Assembly (NCBI GenBank): GCA_037074615.1
Contig: CM073557.1
Coordinates: forward strand, 11,610,501 to 11,674,500
Origin: Leucaena leucocephala
Taxonomy: Eukaryota > Streptophyta > Magnoliopsida > Fabales > Fabaceae
Direction of reading: 5' to 3'
DNA: 64,000 nt
Shown here: positions 54,138 to 64,000 of the stretch, in pieces
Numbering within the stretch: position 1 is the stretch's first letter
Layout: each line of letters begins with the position of its first letter
Notes under the pieces: generated by a model
The model's database searches: none
Told to the model about the DNA's origin: nothing
What the model saw: only the letters and a program-made list of their open reading frames with translations
Made by a program: the position numbers and the translations under genes

Positions 54138-55889
54138 ATAAAGAGATTCGGGAGTACATGAGATAGAAAACACAGCAAATGTACTGAGAGAGAGAAGAGA
54201 GAGCAAAGGAAAAATTTTGGAAAGGAGAGAATTCGTTTGATGTGAATTATGGGACTATAAATCAGGAGTTATGCTATCCCATAATTCTCTCCTCAACCCA
54301 CGTCCGTCTCCTAACCGTCTTACTCAAAATTTAGACGAAAGGGAAAAATCATATATAACCTCACAGACATTTCTTGTTATTACCACTTGAGCCCTATACT
54401 ATTTGTAATTGTCACATGAGCCCTAAACTTTTAGTTATTGTCACCTGAGTCCTAGATTATGTGGGCTCAGGCCTAATCCATGAAGGGTAGATTATAGCCC
54501 AAATTCCAATAGGTGCCATAGAAAAAATCTTTCTTTAATTCAAACTTTTGTAAACTCTTTAGGAGTTTTAATGATATTTGTGTCATCATAAATATAGTAA
54601 CGATAACGAAATCATTTCTAGATCTTTTCATACATGGTAATTTAGAATATTTTATATTCTTCCTTTAACCGGTACTTATTGAGTCAGTTATACTATTTTT
54701 TCTTGATTGCTTCAATTAATATAGAGATATATATAAATTGAATAGTGTTTTTGAGAACTTGAATTTTACTTCTTGAAACATTAATCCTTCAGGGATTTTT
54801 ATATATTTTGATCCAAATATATTCATATGGATTAATCGGATTGCTCTAAATCCATATAAGAATTTTATAGGGATGTTGGTTTTCCAAAAAAATAACTTCA
54901 TATTCATTTTTCTTTTATGACATAACTAATTGAGATCTCTTTATTGCTTTCAAGTACCATAACCTCTTCTAAGGTCTTACAAACACTTAGATTTCAGTTA
55001 TTGCCTCCTTAATATGATCATCTTAATTATTTTCTCCCTTTTCTTTTCTTTTAGAACCAATAATTTTCTTATACTTCAAGCATGTCTCTTATTTCATTTA
55101 TACTAATTGGAGCATTTTTCAGCTGGGATATGAGATATAAAAATTCTCACTCTGGTTTATACTTGTGTTTAGCAAATGTTATGCAATATCTGATGAACTT
55201 TTGATTCATACTGCTATATTCGAGGATCTATATTTTAAAAATACATTCTGTGTATTCTCTTTTCCAGCTACTCATCTCTCCCCTCATGTTGGGAAAACTT
55301 TGTCCAATGACAACTAACCAATCATGTAGTATAAGTCTATAAACCCATTTGTTTCCTTTAGAAACATCATTTTGTTTCATTAAGAGACAAACGAAAAGAA
55401 TGAAGTTATTACATAACATCTATCCCAACTTTCTTTATATATTACATATTCAAAATTTTAAGATGGAATATATCTGGCTCAGGACCAAAAGCCTTTTATA
55501 GTGGAGAACTTATAATACCTTGTTGGCTTTTGCATTCAAGTGCAGTAATATTACAAATCAATCATTCCAATTCTAAAGTGGGAATTTTTTCTCATAAATT
55601 TTGATCTAGCTACTTATAGATGCTTTGACAAATAATTTTTGCTACATATCTATGTTAAATATGCTTTTATCAAGTATATTATCATTGTCAACTTGAGAAA
55701 TAATCACTAGTAATTTCAATATAAATCATATTGGACACAATTTAGTAATTACACCCACAATATAATTATTTGAACAAATTTACAAACTTCAAGTTGCAAA
55801 TTAATGATAAACACCCATGTGACTATTTTATAACTCCATCTTTCATTTGTAAAGTACTAGTCTAATCCACATGATATCTAGATGGGCCC
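54138..55889. other. Probable decayed LTR followed by unassigned DNA
   Basis: The segment 54150-54330 contains GAGAGAGAGAAGAGAGAG and a TATA-like GGGACTATAAATCAGG, in keeping with an LTR promoter and leader. From 54540 to 55890 the sequence has faint Copia Pol flavour on the minus strand but no domain I can confirm. Confidence 0.3.
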
Positions 55890-56045
55890 ATATACATATT
55901 TAATACATATAGTGTATGCCTTCTATTTATAGGTGCATCTTTATAATCTCAATTCTATCATATTCTACAATTTCCTAATAATTGGAGATGACTGTAGGGT
56001 AATGAAATTATGAAAGACATATAGACATCTACAAAGATATTATAT
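55890..56045. repeat. Decayed Copia LTR fragment, matches 41625-41775
   Basis: Shares AGTGTATGCCTTCTATTTAT, TCATATTCTACAATTTCC, TAATAATTGGAGATGA and CTACAAAGATATTATATT blocks with the LTR fragment at 41530-41985. It stops sharply at 56045, where different sequence begins. Confidence 0.7.
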
Positions 56046-56185
56046 TGGGAAAAAGACACATAAAGACTATATGAATTTTAAAAGGACAAAAAGAGCATCA
56101 GAATTTTAAAAAAGACAGATTGGGTATAAGTCCCAATTTATCCTTTCAAAATTTAGAGGCAAAAGACAAAATTACCTTTTGGTTA

Positions 56186-57004
56186 TTTACTACTCCTACA
56201 ATGGGATTTACAACTTGAGCAATAATTTGACCACTTTCTCTAACACATTTATTACTCTCAGTAACCACTAAGTTGTAAGTAATTGCTTTAGTCATTTACT
56301 ACTCCTGCAATAGAATTTACAACTTGAGCAATAATTTTGACCACTTTCGCTAAAACATTTACTACTCTCAGTAACAACTGAGTTGCAAGTAATTGCTTTG
56401 GTCGTTTACTACTTCTGCAATAGGATTTATGACTAGAGTAATAATTTTGACCACTTTCACTAAGACATTTACTACTCTTAGTAACAACTGAGCTTCAAGT
56501 AATTGCTTTAGTCATTTCCTACTCTTACAATGGGATTTACGACTTGAGCAATGATTTTGACCACTTTCTCTAAGACATTTACTACTCTCAATAATAATTG
56601 AGTTGCAAGTAATTATTTTGGTAATTTACTACTCTTACAATGGGATTTATTACTTGAGCAATGATTTTCACCACTTTCATTTACTAAGACATTTACTACT
56701 CCTAGTAACAACTGAGTTACAAGTAATTGCTTTGGCTATTTATGACTTCTGTAATGGAATTTAGGATTTGAGCAATGATTTTGACCATTTTCGCTAAGAC
56801 ATTTACTACTTCCTATAACAACTAAGTTACAAGTAAATGTTTTGGTCATTTATTACTCTTGTAATGTGATTTATGACTTGAGTAATAATTTTGACTACTT
56901 TTGCTAAGATATTTACTATTTCATATAACAACTGAGTTACAAGTAACTACTTTAGCCATTTACTACTCCTGCAATAGGATTTATCACTTGAGCAATGATT
57001 TTGA
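56186..57004. repeat. Minisatellite, period about 110 bp, about 7.4 copies
   Basis: Units start at 56186, 56295, 56405, 56515, 56625, 56739, 56849 and 56959. Each has TTTACTACTCCTGCAATGGG-like, ACTTGAGCAATGATTTTGAC, CACTTTC-CTAAGACATTTAC and AACTGAGTTACAAGTAATTG blocks. One unit (56625) carries a short extra CATTTACTA-like insert. Units differ by substitutions, so the array is not newly made. Confidence 0.92.
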
Positions 57005-57713
57005 TCCCCATCAGAACCTTTTTCTCACTGTTTATCAGCCATCAAATATTACATATCAGATCATCATTCTCGTAACCATCTTGCTCGTCCTCGCCCTTTT
57101 CTAGTCATCTTCTCCAGTGACCTCAGCTTTTTACTTCCCTTATTCTCTCTCTTGGCATAACTTGTCTTTCTCTCTCTACTTTAAAGATGAGGAAGATGAT
57201 CTACAGTAGCAACAACAGAAACTCTAGCGTGCACATCGACAGTGGATGGAGAAAAACAAGAGGGAAGGTAAACGGTGGATGAAACTAACGACGTTAGGAT
57301 TAAAGGCTAAAAGTATACTTTATAAATTTAAGGGACTAAAGTGAAACCTCATGCAAACTTAAAAGATTAAGAGTATACTTTAACCTACTAATATTTATTA
57401 AAAAGGATCATAAAAATGGTAATTATTTAGAAAAATATTAAATTAAAAATACTAAATTTTCCCTAGCGATATTTCATATGTTCTCTTTAACTACATTTCA
57501 AGTCAATAACAAATAGATATCAAATTCAAATTAATTCATTCCCTATAAATAGTTACACTCATGCATTTATATTTAAAGAACTAGTTTAAATGAGTAGCTA
57601 TAGGCTCCTTGAAACAAAGGATAGAAGAAAAGTACACTTTTCATGATGAAGGTATATTCAGAATAAGAGTCATCCTTTCTCATAATAAAATTCTTTAATA
57701 GCAACAATAGATG
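57005..57713. other. DNA next to the minisatellite, nothing recognised
   Basis: Mixed composition, including a CT-rich patch at 57100-57180 and a GC-richer patch at 57180-57300, then AT-rich. No frame of note. Confidence 0.4.
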
Positions 57714-57718
57714 CTAGA
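57714..57718. repeat. Target-site duplication CTAGA, left
   Basis: CTAGA at 57714-57718 and 59193-59197. Confidence 0.8.
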
Positions 57719-59192
57719 TGATAGGACACAAATTGCATATGGTTTATGTAACATTTTGAGAGTTTTATGACAACTTTACCATTCATTTTATGCCTGCAAT
57801 TGTGTTTTTATGGTAATACATGGGTGTGCTTGGCAATATGCTAGTTTAAGGGTAAAATGATAAATTAACTCCTTCAAACTGCATAGATGTGGTTCTTTAA
57901 TAATTGGTTAGACTTTTACAGTGAGCTTTAATGTTAAATTGTAGGTATTATGGAGGAGAACCAAGGATTAAAATGAGCAGAAAAGAGATCACAAGACAAA
58001 GAGAACCAAATCAAGGATGACAACCTTTGTGCACTTCAATCGCAACCAAAGTATCTACAGGTCACGACCTCACTTCTTCTGGGAAGTTTTTCTACGTTCA
58101 CAGGTCGTGACCAAAAATAGGATCTGGTCATGACCAAAGAAGAAAATCACTGAAGATACACGTTTTTTTTTTATTAGGTTATCCTGGCTTTAAAAGGAGA
58201 GGGAAGCAACAGGAGTTGGGAGGCTAGTTTTTTACCTGATACGACTAAGAAGCAGTACTCAAACATTCTCTCCACAACCTACCTGATATCTTCCATCATT
58301 CATCTTTCCATCACCATTTTTCTTCTTTTTTCATGACATCACATCTGATCAGCGAATGCAGCACAGTAGGAGTTATGAGAGGTTAAATATTTAGTTTCTT
58401 GTGATGGATCGTATATCTTGAGCTCATGGACTGCACTGCACTTGAGAGTTTTCTATTTTAATCTCACCCTTCTTATACTTTGGAATTCCTAGATCTAGGG
58501 TTTTGATTTTATGAGTAAGGATTGAATATCAATCGATTATTCTGAGATTAGGTTTTATAATTGAATTTGGATGATTTAGATGTTGGTTTTAATATGAATA
58601 TTTTATTTTTGTTTTCTGAATAATTGGGCTTTTATCAATGATCGTTGCTAACTGATTCGATTGCTTTAAATCTACGGTCATCGATCGATGATCATTTGAG
58701 GGCGTCTTCATCATCTGATTTAATTACACACTAAGTGGTTTTTAAACAGTGCATTAGTGGTTTTTGAACTAGCTTTGATCAAAGGAGTTTAAGGAATATT
58801 AATGTTATAGACTCAATCAATCGATATAGGTTTTATTTAAGACTTAGTGATTTTAAAATTCCGATATCATATTAAAAGCAAGGATACATAGGTTTCCATC
58901 ATCAAGAGTCTTTCTCAACATATTTCTTTAACAATCCATTTATTTTCCATCTTAATCAAAAATACAAAAACATTTACTTTACTGCACCCTTATTTTATTG
59001 CATAAAAAATCAACCAAACCCAAAATCCATTTTTACTTTTACTCAGGTTTTTAATGGTTTTGTCACCAATCTGCTAGGGTTTCAATAAAAAGGGATCCTT
59101 GAGAAGAATGATATGGTTGTTCCTTATACTGCATTAATAGGGTGCAATTACTTTTTTTTTTTGAGTCAGACAATGACAATCTGCTCCAATCA
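57719..59192. mobile_element. Solo LTR, TGATAGGACAC family
   Basis: 1474 bp from TGATAGGACACAAATTG to CTCCAATCA, TG...CA bounded, with a CTAGA duplication. A TATA-like CTTTAAAAGGAG lies at about 58190, followed by a leader-like region, suggesting a plus-strand promoter. It contains inverted GGTCACGACC/GGTCATGACC blocks near 58050-58140. A related copy starts at 62641. I would guess a Ty3/Gypsy family of Athila/Tat type, not proven. Confidence 0.82.
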
Positions 59193-59197
59193 CTAGA

Positions 59198-59391
59198 ACA
59201 TGTTGTAAGAGAAAACATGATTACATTTTCTCTTAAATTTTTATGTCTTTATTCTAGTAAATATGAGAAGATTAAATAAGTTAAATAAGTTACTTTAAAC
59301 TATTTATATTTATCATTTATCTCTAAACTAATTTGCATGACTTATAAATTGATATATAATATAATGATACATAACATATAATACCTTCAGT
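59198..59391. other. Short AT-rich spacer
   Basis: AT-rich DNA between the solo LTR and the Stowaway-like MITE. Nothing recognised. Confidence 0.4.
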
Positions 59392-59393
59392 CT

Positions 59394-59658
59394 GTAATAT
59401 AAGATCTACTTAACTAATTTAGATAGATTAAGAAAATTAGTTAATTTAGTTATTTGTAATGATTGTGTATTGATTTTTCTAAAATACCTATTTTAATCAT
59501 ATGAATTTAAACTACCATTGATAGTACCCTCTTAATATATGCAACCGTATAGGGATACTTGGGGAAAATTATAATTTTGGGGGACAAAGTGGATTAATGT
59601 CTTATATATAGGACCAAATTCAACCCCCAATTAATTCTTATATTTAGGATTAGGGGAG
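59394..59658. mobile_element. Stowaway-like (Tc1/mariner) MITE
   Basis: 265 bp flanked by TA (59392-59393, 59659-59660). Ends CCTTCAGTCTGTAATATAAG and, reverse-complemented, CTCCCCTAATCCTAAATATA, imperfect inverted repeats of the Stowaway kind. Same type as 20352-20608. Confidence 0.68.
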
Positions 59659-59660
59659 TA

Positions 59661-60390
59661 CTATAATTAAGTTATTTATTTAGCTTCTTTAATCTCCCTA
59701 AATTAGTCAACTAGCTCTTATATTAAATAATGGTATAACTGAATTAAATAAGAAGAAGTAACATAAAATAGATTGACTCTGTAACTTTTCTAATATCCCT
59801 TGTCATAGTTTGGGATTATGTATAATTATAACATTCACTCTTTGAATCAATTGTTTTTTTGACCATACTGTTTACATCAAATTTAGAACCACTAAAAGTG
59901 GAAAACAACTCAACTAATTAAAAATAAGTCATCTACTTGATAGAGATTTCTCTTCTAGCCTTTATTATTAGTGTAAGTTTTTGGGCGTGCCTTGGATCTT
60001 CTCTTGTTTACAGAGATAGCCACGTGAAATTGGAGCACCTTTTGAGGCTCATAGTTCATTTACATAGCAAATGACACCAACAGAAGAGAAATAGAGCATC
60101 AAACGCATAGAAGAGAGAAACAGATGAGAGTTGTCACAATGCACACAACCAAGAGTTCAAACTACAGTTAGCAAGAGTGATCAAAAACCCTTTCTTTACT
60201 ATTTGCCTTCTATCCGAAATTTCTTGCATTATGGGACAAGTGGGTTGATCACATATCTTCCCACTCCCTTATTTTTCTCCCAACATAAAAACGGTTCCCT
60301 TCACATTTGCTCCTCATGGACTGGTCCTAATCCACCACAGGTGGATTGGCCAATTTCCTAACATCTCTCATTCACTTGTTAGATTAGATG
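59661..60390. other. Unassigned DNA upstream of the sister Copia
   Basis: No gene recognised. The 76-codon plus-strand frame at 60131-60361 has no known content. Part of this may be the outer LTR of the Copia at 60391. Confidence 0.35.
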
Positions 60391-62640
60391 TCATGGGTCC
60401 AATCTCATTCTCTTCCTTTTTTCATACTAGGTGCTTTATCGTGACCACATAGGTATGACGTCTCCTTCCAGGATTTTGTTCTAGAAATCCCTTTTAGAGA
60501 GACCACCACAAAGCAACCCTTTAGTCAACTTGATCAGAATAAGTTATAGTGCATTAAATATCCTAGATTTACCCACACACACTTTTTTATGGCTAATCTA
60601 ATCCCTCTTGAGTCAGCATATAACTCAAATAGCCTCCACTTATGCATAATATTCGCACTTATGGAATTAACAAAATAATATCACAAGAGACTGATCACAT
60701 ACACCAATATGGTTGTGTATATTTTGGTAATCTTTCTTTCCTCATATATCATTTTGATATGAATCAACCGCTTTCCTAGCATAATACCTTTGGTTCATAT
60801 ATAATTTGACCATAGGATATATACTAAAGTAGCAATCGCTGAAACATAACACCATAATACTGTCAAAATTAAAGGACATTAATTAAATGATTATACCTTT
60901 AGTGAACTCACACAACAATGAAGTAAGGATTGATTCACTTGCTTTCCATATGCAGTTCTTTAACACATGTGGTATGAATCACATGTTACGGTGTTCCTCT
61001 TATCCTATAAGAGTGTCATTTTGATTTTATCAATCACGCCGTAAAGACTTAAGTCCAGCCATTCATAGTATCTGAACATAAACTCTTTAATTCTATTCAC
61101 ATAATATGACATCAATTTTGAAAAATTTGTTATCTGGCTTCAGGTTTCATGGATATGGGTATCCATAGTTTGATCCATATCCTTACTTATGGATCTCATC
61201 TCGACTTACTACACTTTTTAAGTGAAGGTGACATTTATTGTGTTTCTTCTCTATCATATCAGCACTCTTGCTGCTTTACTGGTGAACACATGTCTCATCT
61301 TTGAAAGCTTCTCCAGCATCAAAGGCAGTTACTCAGGTGAGAGAGCTAACCTTTTTAACCTGTACGACATACTAGATATTATATGCTTTTACCCAGACAT
61401 ATAAGTAATAATAAATGATATGATATCATTAATAAAAATAAAATATTACATACAATTTGTAATTTTATATTTTAAGCATGCCAATGGCTTTTACATGTTT
61501 CTCAAATGTTTCTTTGCCTATTGGCTTAGTTAGGGGGTCTGCAACTATACATTTGGTTGAAATGTATTGTACAGTTATAATTTTCTGTGCTATATAATAC
61601 CTTACAAAGTTATACTTGATATCAATGTGTTTAGTCATGCTATGATACTTAGGGTCTTTGGTGTAAGCTATGGCTGTAGTATTGTCATAGTGTATCAATA
61701 CCGAATTGGTACTCTCGTTCCCAAATCCTAGGTGTTCGATAAATCTCTTTAGCCAAATAGCCTCTTACGCTGCTATAGTACATGCCACAGACTCAACTTC
61801 CATAGAGTGTAAAGCAATGCACGTGTGCTTCTTGCTACTCCAACATATGGCGTCGTTGTTAAGTAAGAAGGTGTATCCTAAAGTTGATCTTCATTTTTCT
61901 TTATCACTGCTTATATCAACATCAGAATATCTGACTAGGGGCATATTACTTCCTTGATAACACAACACATAGTCAGATATGCCCTTTAAGTATCTCAAGA
62001 TCCTCTTCACTATTTTCTAGTATTTCTCATGGGGTTAGACTGGAATCTGCTAACTAGCCCTATGGCATAACAAATATCTGGTCTTGTACACATTATTGCA
62101 TACATCAGGCTATCAACAATATTGGCATATGGAACTTTTTCCATTTACTTTTTGTCTAATTCAGTTTTGGAACACATATCAGGACTCAAGGCTACTCAGT
62201 GGCTATAAGGATATCCATGGGATTGCAGTCACTCATATTGAATCTCTCAATTATCTTCTTGATATAATTCTCTTATGAAAGAGTGAGGATTCTCTTGGAG
62301 CGATTCCTTCGAATCTTAACTCCAAGTATGTATTATACTTCATCCATGTCTTTCATCTCAAAATTTGATGAAATCCATTCTTTAATAGCTATCATCGAGT
62401 CAAGACTATTTCTAACTAAGAGTATGTCATCTATGTATAAGGATAATATTATAAAGTTACCCTCAAACAGCTTAACATAGACACAGTGATCTTCCTCTTT
62501 CATCTAGAAGTTATATGAGGTTATCGCCATGTGAAACCTCAAGTACCACTTTTTGGATGATTATTTTATTCTATAAATGGATCTTTTGAGTTTACACTTC
62601 TTGAGTTCAAACCCTTTTTCAATGAAACCTATTGGTTGTT
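60391..62640 (-). mobile_element. Decayed Copia element, sister of 42288-51850, cut by an LTR element
   Basis: Minus-strand Copia with downstream DNA (60391-61460), RNase H (61465-61850) and part of reverse transcriptase (to 62640). It is interrupted in the reverse transcriptase by the LTR that starts at 62641. It is collinear with the other copy and lacks that copy's two insertions. Confidence 0.78.
61465..61850 (-). pseudogene. Copia RNase H domain
   Basis: Open from 61698 to 61465: IHYDNTTAIAYTKDPKYHS, KHIDIKYNFVR and VADPLTKPIGKETF, the C-terminal half of Copia RNase H with its Asp and the conserved ADxLTK end. The N-terminal half (61700-61850) is in a broken frame. Ends MGML-type tail (AIGMLKI) as full-length Copia proteins do. 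Confidence 0.85.
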
Positions 62641-64000
62641 TGATAGGACACAAATTGTGTATGGTTTCTATAACATTTTGAGGGTTTTGTGACAATTTTA
62701 CTATTCATTTTATGCCTGAAATTGTGCTTTTATGGTAATAAATGATTGTGCTTAGCAATATGCTGATATAAGGGTAAAATGATAAATTAATTCTTTCAAA
62801 CTACATATATATTATTCTATAGTAACTGGTTAGGCTTTTACAATGAGCTTTAATGTTAAATTGCATGTATTTTGGAGAAGAACCAAGGATTAATATGAGC
62901 AAAAAAGAGATCACAAGACAAAGAGAACCAAATCAAGGATGGCAGCCTCTGTACACTTCAGTCATGACCAAATTGTCCACAAGTCGCGACCTTACTTCTT
63001 CTGGGAAGGTTTCCTGCGTACACAAGTCGTGACCAAATATAGTATCTGGTCATGACCAAAGAAGAGAATAAGTGAAGCTGCACATTTTTTTATTAGGTTC
63101 ACCTGGCTTTAAAAGGATATAGAAGTGGCAGGTGACCAGGAGGTTGGTTTTTTAACTGATATAGCTAAGAAGCAATACTCCAATATTCTCTCCACAACTT
63201 ACCCTCATATCTTACATCATTCATATTTCCATCACCGATTTTCTACTTTCTTCATGGCATCACATCTAAGCAGCGATTGTAGCACAGCAAGAGTCATTAG
63301 AGGCTAAATTGTTAGTCTCTTAGTGATGGATCGCATATCTTGAGCTCATGGACTACACTACACTACACTGGGGAGTTTTCTGTTTTGATCTCACCTTTTT
63401 CATATTTTAGAACTGCTAGATCTAGGGTTTTGATTTTATCATTTAGGATAGGATATCGATCGATTATTTTGAGATTATGTTTTGTAATTGAATTTCGATT
63501 ATTTGGATGTTGGTTTAATATTAATATTTCAATTTTAATTTCTAGATGATTGGATTTTTTATTAATGATCGTTGCTAACTCATTCGATTGCTTGAAATCT
63601 ATGGTCATCGATCGATGATCATTCGAAGGCATCTTCATCTTATGATTTAATTATATGCTAACTGGTTTTTAACAGCGCATTAATGGCTTTTGAACTAGCT
63701 TTGATCAAAGGAGTTTAAGGATTGTTAATATTCTTGACTCAATCGATCGATTGAGGTTTCATTCAAGACTTAGTGATTTTAAAACCCCCATATCATATTA
63801 AGAGCAAAGATAGATAGGTTTCCATCATTAAGAGTCTTTCTCAACATATTTCTTTGTCAATCCACTTAGTTTCCATCTTAATAAAAAATAAAAAATATTT
63901 ACTTTACTTTACTACACTCTTGTTTTATTGCATAAAAAATAACCAAACCTAAAACCCATATTTACTTTCACTCAGGTTTTCAATGGTTTTGTCACCAATC
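62641..64000. mobile_element. LTR of the TGATAGGACAC family, continues beyond the window
   Basis: Aligns collinearly with 57719-59078 for its whole visible 1360 bp, with moderate divergence. It begins exactly at TGATAGG in the middle of Copia reverse transcriptase. Whether it is solo or the first LTR of a full element cannot be told, because the sequence ends about 115 bp before the expected LTR end. Confidence 0.85.

Noticed and set aside
56046..57474. Mutator-like element with GGGAAAA terminal repeats
   Set aside because: Similarity stops after seven bases and no 9-bp duplication is present. Kept only as an idea in the minisatellite finding.
1..64000. CRISPR arrays, riboswitches, operons, prokaryotic terminators or a new defence-like system
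   Set aside because: The content is plainly plant nuclear: spliced gene and plant transposable elements. Nothing supports such systems.

Overview
This window is nuclear DNA of a flowering plant, probably a eudicot. It is AT-rich, it has one intron-containing host gene with GT-AG introns, and nearly everything else is plant-type transposable elements (Copia and other LTR elements, an L1 LINE, CACTA, hAT, Tourist-like and Stowaway-like MITEs, SINE-like repeats). I see no operon, CRISPR array, tRNA or rRNA gene. All boundaries were read by eye.

The host gene (about 1.3-15.5 kb, + strand) is a UMP-CMP kinase. Nine exons, one of them 5'UTR, join into a continuous 208-codon frame with the P-loop, the DGFPR signature and a short LID. 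Intron 4 is swollen from roughly 0.5 kb to 9.4 kb by a complete, antisense, BARE-1/Angela-like Copia element (4656-13544). The element has 1910-bp LTRs that differ at one base by eye, a tRNA-iMet primer-binding site, a polypurine tract and an unbroken 1327-aa Gag-Pol frame. It looks like a very recent insertion that the gene tolerates by splicing.

From 15.5 to 21.8 kb there is no gene: a foldback pair of LTR-like arms (16.2-16.5 kb), three copies of a SINE-like repeat (17.7-19.4 kb) and a Stowaway-like MITE (20.35-20.61 kb). From about 21.8 to 37.75 kb lies a decayed minus-strand L1 LINE with ORF1 and ORF2. It has been split twice: by a solo LTR of the same Copia family (26122-27932, TSD CTTTA) and by a 7.4-kb CACTA element (30128-37560, TSD TCA) carrying decayed tnp2 and TNPA-type genes. 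Removing the CACTA rejoins the LINE ORF1 frame.

From 38 to 64 kb the sequence is an element graveyard. A decayed minus-strand Copia (about 42.29-51.85 kb) holds another solo LTR of the young Copia family (42386-44177, TSD GAAAT) and a very long solo LTR of a different family (45523-49352, TSD CTACT), which in turn holds a 693-bp hAT MITE (46772-47464, TSD GTAATCAT). A sister Copia copy at 60.4-62.6 kb preserves both empty sites. Tourist-like MITEs lie at 40.03-40.74 and 52.63-53.13 kb, an approximately 110-bp minisatellite at 56.19-57.0 kb, a solo LTR at 57719-59192 (TSD CTAGA), a Stowaway-like MITE at 59394-59658, and a second copy of that last LTR starts at 62641 and runs off the window.

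The value of the window is its readable insertion history, not a new biochemical system. The open items are the acidic reading frame at 52.1-52.6 kb, the small coiled-coil frame in the CACTA element, the foldback at 16.2 kb and the minisatellite.
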